Shown here piece after piece: positions 1 through 11,863 of a DNA stretch of 64,000 bases (the stretch's first letter is position 1; every line of letters starts with the position of its first letter). The notes beneath the pieces were generated by a model. It made no database searches, was not told the DNA's origin, and saw nothing but the letters and a program-made list of their open reading frames with translations. Made by a program: the position numbers and the translations under genes. The DNA is from Strix aluco (Eukaryota > Chordata > Aves > Strigiformes > Strigidae), in NCBI RefSeq assembly GCF_031877795.1, contig NC_133954.1, positions 8,399,256 to 8,463,255 of the forward strand. Direction: 5' to 3'.

Positions 1-853
<853 letters not shown>

Positions 854-862
854 TGATGTAGG

Positions 863-868
863 AATAAA
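863..868 (+). terminator. Poly(A) signal AATAAA of SCRN2
   Basis: A canonical AATAAA lies 282 bases after the SCRN2 stop, giving a 3' UTR of about 300 bases. It is five bases from an opposite-strand ATTAAA. Confidence 0.8.
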
Positions 869-873
869 GAGGC

Positions 874-879
874 TTTAAT
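874..879 (-). terminator. Poly(A) signal variant ATTAAA of LRRC46
   Basis: The plus strand reads TTTAAT, so the minus strand carries ATTAAA, the commonest variant poly(A) signal. It lies 48 bases past the LRRC46 stop at 927-929. Use of this signal would make the LRRC46 transcript end inside the SCRN2 3' UTR. Confidence 0.6.
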
Positions 880-926
880 CCCAACCGTGCGGTGCCGTGC
901 TGGTGCGGGATATTCGGGGTAAATAC

Positions 927-3779
927 CTATTTCTTGCTCCTTTGGCGCGAGTTTCCTCCTCCAGAGCCTTGGTCTGGGGCTGGCTCCCACCCGGAGCTCG
1001 CTGCGGCTGCAGGCAGGGGTGCTGCCTGCCACGTCCTGGCAGCGGTGGCAGCTGCGTCCCCAGCTTCGCTTGGGGACGGGGCTGAGACCTCCTGGATGCC
1101 GGGGCTGCGACGCGGGCGGCTCCGTCCCTGCCGGGGCTCAGCCGTGCGGGAGGCGGCAGCAAACCCCGACGCTCCCGCAGCTCCTCCAGCTCTTCCAGAC
1201 GGGTCCGGTGTTCCTCCAGGGCCTCCCTCCGCCGCTGCCGCGAGCGCCCGGCCAGCTCCCGGTGCAGATCCGCAAAGAAATCTGCCAGGGGTGGAGGGAG
1301 GGAGAATTACGGGAGACCTGGCGCGGACACCTGAGCTCCCCGCCACTCCTGTCACCCTTGGGGACAGAGGGACCGGCCTGCTTCACCCCCAACGTGTCCT
1401 GCTTCAGTCCAAGCACCTTGGCCTGCAGTGAAAGGGCAGCTTGGCTCAGAGAGCAACTCATCGTCTTCATCCTCACTGCTGGAAGAGCCTCCTTCCTCCT
1501 CTTCCTCACCCACGCTGCCAGGGATGGGATGGGCGTCCAGCTGCAGGAGGTGGGGCAGGGCTCCCACCACCAGCTCCCTGCAAGCACCGGAGGAAAAGCA
1601 GACGTTCCCCCGTCACATGGCATCGCCTCGGGGCTCTGAGAGTGTTTTGGGGTGTCACTGAACCCCTGGCACTAAGCCCCCCCAGCACTGCACCCCCCTG
1701 TCACTGCTTCGTGCAGCCCACCCCCCAGCCCAACCTGGGCAGAGACTCCGATTTCTGGGGTTTGGGGTGGGGGGGCTCAGGCTGTATTTGATATTTGGGG
1801 GGGCTGTACCCTGCTGAGGGGTGCGTGTGGTTTGGGGGTCTTGCTCTCCCCCTCCAGCTCCCCTGACCCACCTGTACCCGTGCTGGCGGGTGCATTCATT
1901 TCCCGTTAAATCGAGGAGACGGAGGTCGCGGGGCAGCTCCTCTGCAGGGATAAAGGGAAGGCAGAAAGGGGCTGAGACAGGACCCGAGCCCCCCCCTCTG
2001 CACCAAACCCCCACACCCCCCGCAGCTCTTCACCCACTCCTGAGGCCACAGCCCCGCCGTGAGCCCCAGCTCTCACCTCACAGCTGGGGAAACTGAGGCA
2101 GGGAGGGTGGGAATGTGTATTACACACACTCCTGTGTGAGGACTGAGGGTTGTCCCCTTCCCAGGCCCTCACTTTTCCCTCTCTCATCCCCATCTGCAAG
2201 CCAGGAGGAAGGGAGGGTGCTATTTTCCCTCTGTCCCTCCTTCTTCTGCCAAAAAATCACCCACGGGAGGAGCCAGCTGGAAGGTGCATGAAGGGTTGTG
2301 AGGGCTGGAGCAGCTTTGCCATGAGGTTGAAATCCCCACGTCTGATCTGAGCCGCTGAAATGTTCTGCCGAAGCAGGACACAAGGTGGAAGCAGACACCT
2401 GGAGTCTGCCAGCGGAAGGGATGGTCAAACCTGGTCACAGAGCTCTGCTGTCACGTTGGGACACAAAGACCAGATCCAGGGTGGCTTTTGCTGGGGCTTT
2501 GGCTGGGACCTGTGGGCCAGAGGCCCTGGCAGTGCCCGGACCAAGGGGCTGCTGGTGTTTCCCTGGTACCAGAGGCACCTCTCGGGCAGAACCAGGCCAC
2601 GTCCAGACCCGTTCCTGCCTCCCACCTGGGTCCAGCGTCTGTATCTGGTTGTGGGACAAGTCCAGGATGCGCAGCTGTCGCAGGGGCTGCAGGTTCTCCA
2701 CTCGGCGGATGCGGTTTCCAGCCAGGGAGAGGAACCTGCAGAGCACAGGGAGAGCAGTGGTGTGAGGTGGGGGGACACCACGGCCCCCAAGATCAGAGCC
2801 AGGGGCACCAGGCTGTCAGGGGGTGCAACTCAAACACCCCCCCCAGCTCTGCCAAGGGAAGGAGGGAGCCCCGTGAACTCCTTGGGGGCAGGAGCTGCCC
2901 GTACCGCAGGTTGGGAAAGCAGTCCAGGTTCTCAATCTTCTCAATTTGGTTCTGGGGGGGGAAAGAAAAAAATCATGCATGAAAAATCAGACTTCCAAAG
3001 CACCCCGGGATTGCTCCAACCTCACAGAGGCAACACAATATCCCACCGCTGCCACAGGAGCTTTGCAGAGAGGGAACGGGGCTGCGATGGCGTGGAGAGT
3101 TCAGGAGAACCCTGAGACTCCTCATGTGGGTTTAAACTGAATGTTTTAACGAGTTTAACACCGAATGGCTGATGCCAGACTCTCGCTGAATTACGCTGGT
3201 GGCATTGTCATCAGAGGGGAGCACTGCCAGCCCCTCTGGCCATGTGGGGAGGCAAAACTCTGGAGCAGAACTGGGGGTGTTTGTGGTCCCCCCGAGGTCT
3301 TTCCCCGCAGAACCGGGGCTGATCTCCGCTGCCCCACGCCTGCCATAGTGTCTTACCTGCTGTAGGTAGAGGCTGTGAATCTCCCGCAGGCTCTGGAGCC
3401 TCCCGATAGCGTGGATGTTCTCTCGGTCCAAGCGGAGGGTCGAGGGGGACAGCAGCTCCGTGGATCTAGAGGAAGAGGGGTGCTCGGGGTGTCCTTTGTG
3501 CCCAGAGACCCCTCCCTGCCAGCCTGGGTGGTGAAGAGGGGCTCTGTGCGGATCCTCACTGGCTCTCTGGGCGCGGTGGCTCCACCAGCAGGTTCCTTGT
3601 GATGATGAGGCTGTCGGTCAGGGTCACTCCTGGGGACGTCGGGTCACAGTCTGTGGGAAACCAGAGTGACAGGGCCCAGGTTAGCGGGGTCCAGTCCCCC
3701 ATACCCCCCCGGGCTGACAGGTCAGCTGGCCCTGCAAGGCTCACTCACCCCCAAGCAGGGTCTCCCCCAGGTCAGCCAT
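927..3779 (-). CDS. LRRC46: Leucine-rich repeat-containing protein 46
   Basis: A cilium/sperm-flagellum associated leucine-rich repeat protein. Eight coding exons: 3749-3779 (start MADLGETLL), 3560-3650, 3357-3465, 2905-2951, 2626-2735, 1872-1941, 1417-1577 and 927-1281; every junction has AG/GT borders and fitting phase. Residues about 45-152 hold SDS22-type repeats (IHSLYLQQNQIEKIENL, LRFLSLAGNRIRRVENL, LRILDLSHNQIQTLDP, LRLLDLTGNECT). An acidic linker (GEEEEEGGSSSSEDEDDE, about residues 176-193) follows, then a charged coiled coil from about residue 207. Oddity: the coiled coil is read in one frame, which runs on to a TAA at 875-877. The tail that resembles the human C-terminus, ending SRQRSKK at 927-929, is in another frame. 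With that tail the protein is about 323 residues, against 321 in human. I place the end at 927 and assume an indel or missed intron between about 1000 and 1170. Confidence 0.92.
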
Positions 3780-4009
3780 GGCGGGGGGGTGGCCCATGTC
3801 CTTGTCCCTTCCTTGGGCCATCGGGTGGGTGTGTCGTGGGGGCTGGGCTGGCCCCACTGCTCTCTGCAAGGGGAAGGCTGCTGAGGCAATGGGGGGCAGA
3901 AGCCTCCGGGCCGGGGGGGTCGGTGGGGACAGGACTGCTGAGCTGGGGGGGATCAGCGCTGGGACCCCCAGGTAGGGCAGCGAGACCCTAGAGCCTGGGG
4001 GGACCATGG

Positions 4010-4215
4010 GGCTGGGATCCCCGGGATGGTGTCGGGAGGGTGTCACTGGGACCAGACCCCCAGGCTGGGGGACACAGAGACCCCCGGGCTGGGGTTGGGG
4101 GGGTCACCGGGACCAGGCCCCGCGCTGGGGGGCACAAAGATCCCCGGGGTGGAGTTGGGGGATCACTGGGACGAAGCCCCTCGGGCTGGGGGGTACAGAG
4201 ACCCCCGGGCCGGGG
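4010..4215. repeat. Minisatellite, about 61-bp unit, upstream of LRRC46
   Basis: Three and a bit diverged copies of a unit of about 61 bases, built on gacccccgggctggggttgggggg followed by tcaccgggaccaggcccc. It lies between the LRRC46 start and the CpG-rich core promoter shared with MRPL10. All three plus-strand frames stay open across it, giving repeated GTRPRAGGHKDPRG-like peptides that I do not regard as coding. Confidence 0.75.
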
Positions 4216-4271
4216 GCAGGGCCGGGGCCGGGCTCGGGGGATCCCGGGGCGGCGCAGGCCGCAGCGTGCCC

Positions 4272-4284
4272 GTTGCTAGGAGAC
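4272..4284. promoter_or_regulatory. X-box-like RFX site
   Basis: GTTGCT-A-GGAGAC fits the X-box rule RYYNYY-N(1-3)-RRNRAC bound by RFX factors, which drive ciliary genes. LRRC46 is a cilium/flagellum gene, so the site makes sense for the minus-strand gene. Confidence 0.6.
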
Positions 4285-4345
4285 GGGCGGCCCCGGAAGG
4301 GGCGGGGCGAGCGGGCACCCCCTGCCGGCCCTGCGCGTCCTCTCC

Positions 4346-4355
4346 GCGCATGCGC
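4346..4355. promoter_or_regulatory. NRF1 site
   Basis: A perfect GCGCATGCGC palindrome, the NRF1 consensus, 50 bases upstream of the MRPL10 ATG. NRF1 commonly drives nuclear genes for mitochondrial proteins. Confidence 0.7.
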
Positions 4356-4404
4356 GCCGCGGGTCCGCCGCCTCCCCACAAGCCTTTGCGCTCCCGCGAC
4401 AAAG

Positions 4405-5314
4405 ATGGCGGCGCTGAGCGGTGGCGGCGCGCCATGGCGGCGGGGTGAGGGGCTCCTCACCGGGGCTGGGCGCCTCTACGGGGCTCGGGCGGGGGCGAGC
4501 GGCGATGCTGGGCGGTGCTCTGGCGGGGGAGGGTGTGCATGCGGCCCGGCGTGCCCTTACTCCCTCCCCCAGGGGCCCGGGGCCCTGACGCCGGCCTTGA
4601 GCTCTTCCCCCTGTGCGCCCTCTCCGCAGGCTGGCTGCCCGCCCTGCAGCTCGTCCGCCGCGGCTCCAAAGCCGTCACCCGTCACTGGAAGGCCATGCAC
4701 TTCCAGCGCCAAAAGCTGATGGCCGTGACCGAGTACCTGGCCCCGCGGCCGGCCATCCCGCCGCGCTGCCTGCCCCCCACGAAGGAAACGCTCGAGGAGG
4801 TAAATTTTGTGGCGTGTGGCCGTTGTGGGCTGTGGGGCCTCAGTGTCCGAGGAGACCGAGTAGCTTTGCACGCCCGGTGTGTGTGCTTTGCTCTGGGGAT
4901 TTGTCAGCGGGTCCGCAGCCCTCCCAGGCTGTGGTACACACCCCCAGGACAGCCCTGCCCCGGGCTTAGCCTGGCTGGACACCTGTACGAGAGCTTTTTG
5001 GGGTGTTTCCTGCCCCTTTTCATTACGTTGTGGGTGGCTGGGAGATGCCCCAGTTGGTAATCCCAGTACTGGAAACCAGGTGAGTCCCAATCTGTGGCAG
5101 CATTTCAGGGCAGTAGGTCCATTTGCAGGGTCAGAGTGGGGGGAGGCAGCAGCCGTTGCCCTCCGGCCCATCGCTACTTGCTCCCCTCAGGACAACGGTT
5201 ACGTCCGGCTGTTACGGCGGCAGGTGGAGGAGGTGTTCCGGGACAATCGGATGATTGCTGTGTGTCATTACAACTCCATGCCTGGTGAGGACATGGTGTT
5301 GATGAGGCACTACC
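4405..5314 (+). CDS. MRPL10: Mitochondrial ribosomal protein L10 (uL10m), 5' part, cut by gap
   Basis: A component of the stalk base of the large mitochondrial ribosomal subunit, where bL12m binds. Three exons are visible: 4405-4444, 4630-4799 and 5191-5314, the last running into the N gap. Splice borders are G|GTGAGG, CAG|GC, GAG|GTAAAT and CAG|GAC. The start is the first ATG of [13 protein letters not shown], because it alone gives the phase needed to join exon 2; a second ATG at 4434 is out of frame. Diagnostic words are [40 protein letters not shown] and [20 protein letters not shown]. They line up with the human protein to about residue 105 of 261. The N-terminus is short and basic, as expected for a mitochondrial targeting peptide. 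The remaining 3' exons are not found after the gap. Confidence 0.95.
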
Positions 5315-5514
5315 NNNNNNNNNNNNNNNNNNNNNNNNNNNNNNNNNNNNNNNNNNNNNNNNNNNNNNNNNNNNNNNNNNNNNNNNNNNNNNNNNNNNNN
5401 NNNNNNNNNNNNNNNNNNNNNNNNNNNNNNNNNNNNNNNNNNNNNNNNNNNNNNNNNNNNNNNNNNNNNNNNNNNNNNNNNNNNNNNNNNNNNNNNNNNN
5501 NNNNNNNNNNNNNN
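5315..5514. other. Assembly gap, exactly 200 N
   Basis: The run of N is exactly 200 long, which looks like a placeholder rather than a measured size. It interrupts MRPL10 exon 3. By conserved gene order, the MRPL10 3' exons, the whole of OSBPL7 and TBX21 exons 2 onward should lie here. None of them is seen on either side. Confidence 0.97.
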
Positions 5515-8500
5515 CTGCACGGCGTGGGGAGGGGTGATGGGGAAACTGAGGCAGCGTGATGCCCACCCCCCGCCTCGTGCCCGGCTGGGTGCCCGTGAGG
5601 AGCTGACTGACCCCAGCAGCTGGGGGGATGCTCTCGGGGCCGATTCCCCCCCCCACTCCCCGGTATCTTCCTCCCCCTCCCCAAGCACCTTCCGGATCGG
5701 AAACCAACACCGCTGCTATTTCGGGCTGGGCGCCAGCCTGCGCCAAGGGCAGGAAGGGGACAGGACAGGACGGCCGGGGGGGACCCTGTGGCCGTGGGGC
5801 TGCAGCTGCCACCCCCCACCATGGAGCTGCACCCCGCTGTCCCCCCCTGCACCCGGGGAGGGGGCACCCAAATCTCTGACACCCCCCCCTCTCCAAGTTC
5901 AGGCCCTCCTTTACCATCACCGGCCCCAGTAGCCCCAGTTGCCAGCCCAGGTTTGCAGCAGGGCCTTGAGCTGGGGGTGCTGGTTCAGCCCCCCCCGGCA
6001 GAGCTCAGCTCTTCGACCGCAGCATTTTGGCACCCGCTGAAGTTTTTTGGCAGCCGGAGCTGGAAACCAGCCCCAGCCCCACCAGCAGCCCCGACCCCGC
6101 TGCCTGGCCACCTCGTTAGTGTCACCCACGTTAACGAGCCATCGCTGGTGGGGAGCAGGATGGAGCCTCCCCCTCAAGACCAACATGGGGGACACAGAGG
6201 GCCCCCCAGCCCTGCTCCCAGCTTTGTTTGTGTGAGATACACATGGGGTGATGGGGAAAATCATCCTGACCCCCCCCGAGGGAAGAGGATTGGGGGGGGG
6301 GGAGGCTGCAGCCCCCCACACCCCATCCCCCTCCCTCTCTCCTCTCCTCTCCCTCCCTCCCGTGGGCTGTGCCGCTTCCCGTCTGCGGTAGCCGGTGGGG
6401 GGCGGCTGGTGGTGGGGTGGGGTCTTGGGGCTGGGTTCCCCCTCCCCTCCCCGTTTCCTCAAAGTGCTGGCGTTTCTCATAAAGCGGGTGCTGGAGCTTC
6501 TCTGAAAGGGCCCCCCTGGAAAGTCTCACCCAGCTGACGGGGTCCTGTGTAGGGCTGGGGGCTTCTGCCTCCCCCTCTGCCAGAAGGGAACCCCTGTGTC
6601 CAGGCCGGGTTTGGGCAGGGAGGGGCATAGGGGAGGGGGCTGCTCTCCGGAGCCGTCACCCCAGCAGGAGCGAGGGACAGGGCTGGCAGCGGGGCTGCCC
6701 ACCAGCAGGATTCACCCCTGGCAGGGGGCTGGTGGTGGTGGGCGGTTAATTTTCCTCCCCACCAGCATGGGAAGGGGGTCCCCTGCCTGTCCTGCCTGCC
6801 CTGCCTGCTCCTGGCCACCCCAGCCCCCAGCACACCACAGTTTCCCACCAGCCCCAAGGCAGAGACCTGTGAGCTCATGACAGGGATGACACGATGCCCC
6901 CAGGGGGCTGCTGCACCAGGGAGCCCAACCGAGCCCCCCCCCCCCGAGCCACCACCCTGCCCCTGTACACCAGGGAGGGTCTAAACACGGGTGAGGAGCA
7001 AAGCGAGGGGCTGGGGGCACAGGGGATCGGCCGTGACCCCGGCAGGAAGCGGGGCTCAGGCAGTGCCCGGGCAGCGGGGAAGCGGCATGCAAAGAGCGGT
7101 GGAAAGAGCGCGCGTAGCCCGCGCCGGGTGCTGCTGACTCAAAATTGCCCTCGCGAGAGAGAGGGGAAAAGAAAAGAAAAGAAAAAAGAAAAAGAAAGCA
7201 GCGCTTGTGGCAAAGAGCAGCGCACGTGCTCCCCAGCGCCGGAATGGCCGGTGGCCCCGAGCATCCCACGTACCCCGGGGTCCAGCCGAGCCCTCGCAGG
7301 CCCCATCCCACCACTCGTGCACCGAAAGCGGGCACCCGCCGGGGCTCAGAGCTCCTCCGGAGCCAGCGAGCCGCGGCCGTGGCGAGGGAAGGTGGTTCCT
7401 GCCACTGATAAAAACTTGCAGCCACATCAAAGGGCGGCAGCGAGGGGCTGCGCTGCCTCCGAGCCCCCGCTGAGCTCTCGCAAGGCGATGCTTTGCCACA
7501 CTCCGGGTGCCAAAACCCTCGCTGCCACCCGCACCCGGCACACCAGCGAGCCGGGGTGGTGGCTGGGCCCGGGGGCAAGCAGCCAGGCCGGGTGTTGCAC
7601 CAGCCCCGAGCTGCTGCAAGGAGCAGGGAGGAAGAAAACAGCCTTTTTCTGGGGTTTGGGTTTTTTGGGTTTTTTTTTGTTTTTGTTTTTTTTTTTGCAC
7701 CTTGCTTGCTCCGACACCGCCGGTTCCCCGGCTCCCCGAGCCTCGCGCTGCCGGCGGAGCAGAGAGAGAGAGTCACAGCTCAAACGCTGCCGCGGTGCAA
7801 ACCGCAGGGCTCGGCCGGGGCACGGGAAGGTGGGGGGTAAGACCCGAAACCATGCACGCCTCGTGTTTATTTTTAAATCCCCCAGAGCTTGAGCTCCCGG
7901 GGCTGCTGCTTGGGCAGCGCTTGGTTCCTTTGGGTTTGGCCTCTGCAATTTGGGAGGTGCCGTAGTGGGGTGCAGGATGCCCTGGACAATTCACCCCCAC
8001 CCCTGCCGTGCACCCCAAAAACCAGTGGGTGCCTCTAGTTTCTCCCCCTTCGCATGTTTGTTTTTGGAGTGCTGAAAGGGGCTCCTGGCTACCAGGTTGC
8101 GCCGAGGTTTGTCCCTGCATGAACCCCTCAACTCCTCGGGGGGCTGCAGAGGGACAGGGCGTGCGGCCATGGGGCAGGGGCACCAGGGGTCATGGGGACA
8201 TGCCAGCACATCCAGGGGACATGGGTGTCAAGTTAGGTGATGTGGGGACACTGGGGTCGGGGGGGGACACAGGCAGCAGGGATGGGGGGCCAGTATGAAC
8301 CCAGGGAAATCCAGGGCCCAACCACCTGCAAACCTGCCCAGGGCCAGGAGCGCAACCCCCCCACAGGCAGCGGTCCCCCCCAGCCCTGCCTGCCCCCCCC
8401 AGCAGCGCCCTGGGGGGGGGTGAGGGGGCTGCCAGCTTCCTGAGCTGCCTCCTCTCCCAGTGGCAACCCCGTGCGCCCCAGCCCGAGCGGCCGCAAGAAC

Positions 8501-11500
8501 CACAGTTGCAGTGGAGATCGGCGCAGCCCCCCGCCACGTTCCACCTGCCCCCCGCCCTCACTGCGCGGCTGTAGGGCACGGCACGGTGACATGGCGCAGT
8601 GACACGGCACGGCTGCTTGGCATGGCACGGTGACACGGCCTGGCTGCACGGCACGGCACAGTGGCACAGCACAGTGACACGGCACGGTGACACGGCACGG
8701 CTGCTTGGCATGGCACAGTGACACAGCCTGGCTGCACAGCACGGCACGGTGACATGGCCTGGCACGGTGACACAGCCTGGTGGCACGGCACAGCACGGCA
8801 CAGCGGCGTGGTGCCATGTGGCTGCGTTGCACAGCTGCGTGGTTTCATGGCGCGGCTCTTGGGCACGGCACGGTGACACGGCATGGCACAGTGACACGGT
8901 ACGGCTGCACGGTGACATGGTGTGGCCTCACGGTGTTGCGTGGCTGCATTGCACAGCACGGCATAGGTGTGTGGCACAGCTACATGGCGGCACGGCACGG
9001 CACAGCACGGCTACACCGCTGCCTCCGACCCCGCAGAGCTGCCCGCCGGGCACCGGGTCCCCCTCAGCCCAGCCCACACGAGAACAGCAGCTGCCAGCCC
9101 GGACAAACCATCCCTGAGTCTCCCCAAAAAAGGCAAAACCAGCTCTTGTGTTCCCCCAAATGTGTGGCCACCCCTGGCACCTCTCAAACCAAAGCCAACC
9201 CTCATGTCAAACCCAGCCCGTGTGTCCCCAAAGCTGTCCCCCATGTCCCCTCCAAAGGCAACACCATCCCTTGAGTCCCCAAATGCAAAGCCAGCCCCTG
9301 TGTCCCCCCAAAAAGCAAAGCCAGCCCCGACTTCGCAGCAGAAACCCGTGGCAGGAATTCCCCAGGCCCTTCGCAGCCGGGGCGATGGTGAGTCCTTGGG
9401 GGTTTCCGCAGAAATCCTGCCCCGGCTGAGCCCCAAGAACCGTGGGGGGCGGAGGAGGGATGGGCACCCGCGTGGGAAACCGGGAGGAAATTATTTTTGC
9501 TGGGGACGAGTGGGTGCAGGACAGCGTGGGATGGCACGGGAGGGCGGCGTGTCAGAGCCGGGGCAGGGAAGGCGCCAGGGGGATAAATCCCAGCGCCCCA
9601 CCAGGTTCGCCCCGGTGCCGCTGTCTCCCACCCGGCCTCAGCTCCTCTCCTTGGGGATGCGGGGGGCTGCACCCCAGAGATGCTGCCAGTGGGATGGGAC
9701 ATGTCCCCTGCCCTGCCCCAGAGCCCCGCAGCATGGTGGGTGCCAGCTTTGGGGCACCCGTCCCCCTCAAAGCCCCGCTTTGGGGTTTTTCCTGTGTCTC
9801 AGCAGCGCTGCAGCCCGGCCCTGCACACAGATTTTTGCAAAAGCAGCTCGGGGTTGGGGGAAACGGATGTTTTGTGGCTCTGAGTTTGACGTCTCCCCGG
9901 GCTGGGTTTGCTGTGAGCCCCCCCCCGGCACAGAGCACATCCCCCGCCCAGACCCCAGCCCCTCTGCAGAGCTGGCGGGGGGGATGGAGCTGGAAAAAAA
10001 GCCCCCAAAATCGCCTCAGCTTCAGGCTGGGAGCTGGTGGCAGAGCCCGGAGGGGCAGCGGGGCAGAGGGGAGGGGGTCTTTGGGGGCACCCCAGTTTCC
10101 AGACCCTCACCACCAGATCCTGAGCCACTCTGATGCAGGGGAGTGGGACGGGCACTGCCCCAGCACCGGCCACGACGGCTGGGAAAAAGAGGAGGAAAGC
10201 AACGGGGCGGATTTCAGTGGGTTCCTGGAGGACCTGAACGATGGTGGGTGAGAAACAACCATTTGTGGGGGCCCAGCACCCCCGTCACCCCCTTGGCCGA
10301 TGCTGGAGACGCGTCACCCCACCCGTGATGGTGCCGGTTTGCTGTGAGCGGCCCCAAGGCTGGAGGGGGGGGGGCAGCAGGCCCGGGAACGGCCGTGGCA
10401 AACCAAGCGGCCCTAACGTGTTTAGACTTCCAACACATTAAGCAGGTTGGGCTCAGCATCGAAGTGACACCGTCTGTCTCAGCCGAGGGAAGAGGACACA
10501 GAGCGTCGCTGCCGGCAGCCCCCACGCTGGGCAGAAAGAGACCCCCCGGGCCAGGGAATGCGGTGGAAGTGGGGGGGGGTGTCTCTGCCAGCTGCCCCGT
10601 CACCCCCTCGCTGGGGATTTTCAGCAGCCACGGCAGCCCCTGAGCCCGATCCGGAGGGGGCTGAGCCCCAAACTCAGCCCCACCACGCTCCCGCTCCCCT
10701 CCTCACCCCAGCACGGCCCCACTGAGACCTCCCAAACTGCAGCCCAGGGCCCGGCTCCCCCCCCCCCCCGCACCCCACATCACCCCACTGTGACGGGCTC
10801 AGGGTGGGCACCAACATTTCAGGTTCCCTTTGCTCCAAGTCGGGGCGACTCCACAACCCCCCAGGGCCCGTATCAGACCCAGCCCCCTCCAGACCCTGCA
10901 AACAGGGGTGTTGGCAAAAGGTGGGGTGGGCCTTAGCCCCCCCCCCATATCTCCCAACCCTCCCCCAGGGTCCCCCAGCCTGTGAACACCCGCAGCACGG
11001 AGGGGACAGCAAGTGCCCGGCTGTGGGGTCACCAACGGCTGTTTCGGCACCCAGGACGTTGCCGAAATGTTCCCCCTTCCCCAGGAACATGGCGGGGGTG
11101 GGGGTGGGGGGGCACCCGGCCTCTGCCTGCCCCACGGAGCGGGGGGGGTGGATTTCCATCCCGGAAGGAGGACAGCAAATAGAGGGGGGTGTCACCCACC
11201 CCCCCCCCTGCGCTCAGGGGGTGGCACCGGGCTCTCACTACTTGTTGCAGCGCTGAGCTCAGGATCCGGCCCGTGGGTCGAGGCCGGATAAACGCTGCCT
11301 CCAGGCCCCCGGCACCATCTCTGCAACCTTTCTGGCACAACAAACCCTGCCCGGACACAGAAGGTCTGGACCCCCAACCTGACACAGTGGGGGACACCCC
11401 CCAGACTCCTTTCTCCTTCCAGCAAGTCTCAACTCCCCTAGAAAACAAGACTTGGGGGGGGTCTGATCTACTTTGCTCCCCCACTTTTTTTTTTCCCCTT

Positions 11501-11858
11501 TGCACAGACAGACAGGCATCACCCCCAAACCCACAGGTGTGGGGATCCCCTCTTGCACATCTCCCCCCCTCCACCTTGCACAGGCGGCCCCACAAACACC
11601 TCCCACCCTTTGGGGACACAAGGCAAGAACCTCCGGCCCCTCACCGTGCCGGTCAGCCCCTGCCCACCCCGCAGCCCCCCCAAACCTGTCCCTCACCCCT
11701 CTCTGCGTCCCCCACCGCCAGCATCCCCAATGCCCCCACCCTGCCTGTATCCCAGCCCAGGGACCCCCACCCGCTGCTCCCCAACGCTGGTTCTGTTCCC
11801 GGTCTCTGTCCCGGTACCCCCTCCCGGTGCCTCCCCCCGGTAACCCCCGGTACCCCGG
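5515..11858. other. Exon-free GC-rich DNA, probably TBX21 intron 1
   Basis: I read both strands for T-box words (FPFLSF, RMFVDV, NRLYVHPDSP, TAYQN), OSBPL7 words (pleckstrin domain; oxysterol-binding EQVSHHPP) and the MRPL10 C-terminus, and found none. The stretch is GC-rich with many G and C homopolymers, a minisatellite at 8570-9015, and a T/G tract at 7650-7697. The region 7020-7900 is CpG-rich and could be a regulatory patch or alternative promoter, but nothing proves it. The simplest reading is one long intron following TBX21 exon 1. Confidence 0.6.
8570..9015. repeat. Minisatellite built on cacggcacggtgaca
   Basis: About 445 bases made of irregular variants of tggcacggtgacacggcacggctgc, with subunits of about 10 and 15 bases. 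Several frames on each strand stay open, giving His/Cys/Ala/Val-rich peptides; this follows from the repeat and is not evidence of a gene. A shorter tract of the same word type occurs at 33505-33600. Confidence 0.9.
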
Positions 11859-11863
11859 CTCAC

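Larger units (their letters stand above)
4230..4640. promoter_or_regulatory. CpG-rich bidirectional promoter of LRRC46 and MRPL10
   Basis: The two start codons (3779 minus, 4405 plus) are 625 bases apart and head to head, with dense CpG over and after the MRPL10 start. Visible sites are GTTGCTAGGAGAC at 4272-4284 (RFX X-box type), a GC box ggggcggggc near 4298, the perfect palindrome GCGCATGCGC at 4346-4355 (NRF1), and CAAAGATGGCGGC at 4400-4412 (YY1 type) covering the MRPL10 ATG. No TATA box is seen. Confidence 0.8.

Noticed and set aside
5174-5920. Open frames spanning the N gap
   Set aside because: They are joined only through unknown residues; the sequences on the two sides share no recognisable protein.
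8190-9274. Cys/His-rich open frames on both strands
   Set aside because: They follow a tandem repeat of about 10-15 bases; the same words appear in every frame.
9442-10251. Plus-strand frame of 269 codons, including an acidic stretch (WEKEEESNGADFSGFLEDLNDGG) near 10180-10250
   Set aside because: GC-rich DNA keeps frames open. No homology, no start context and no convincing splice partners; the acidic part is too short to judge.
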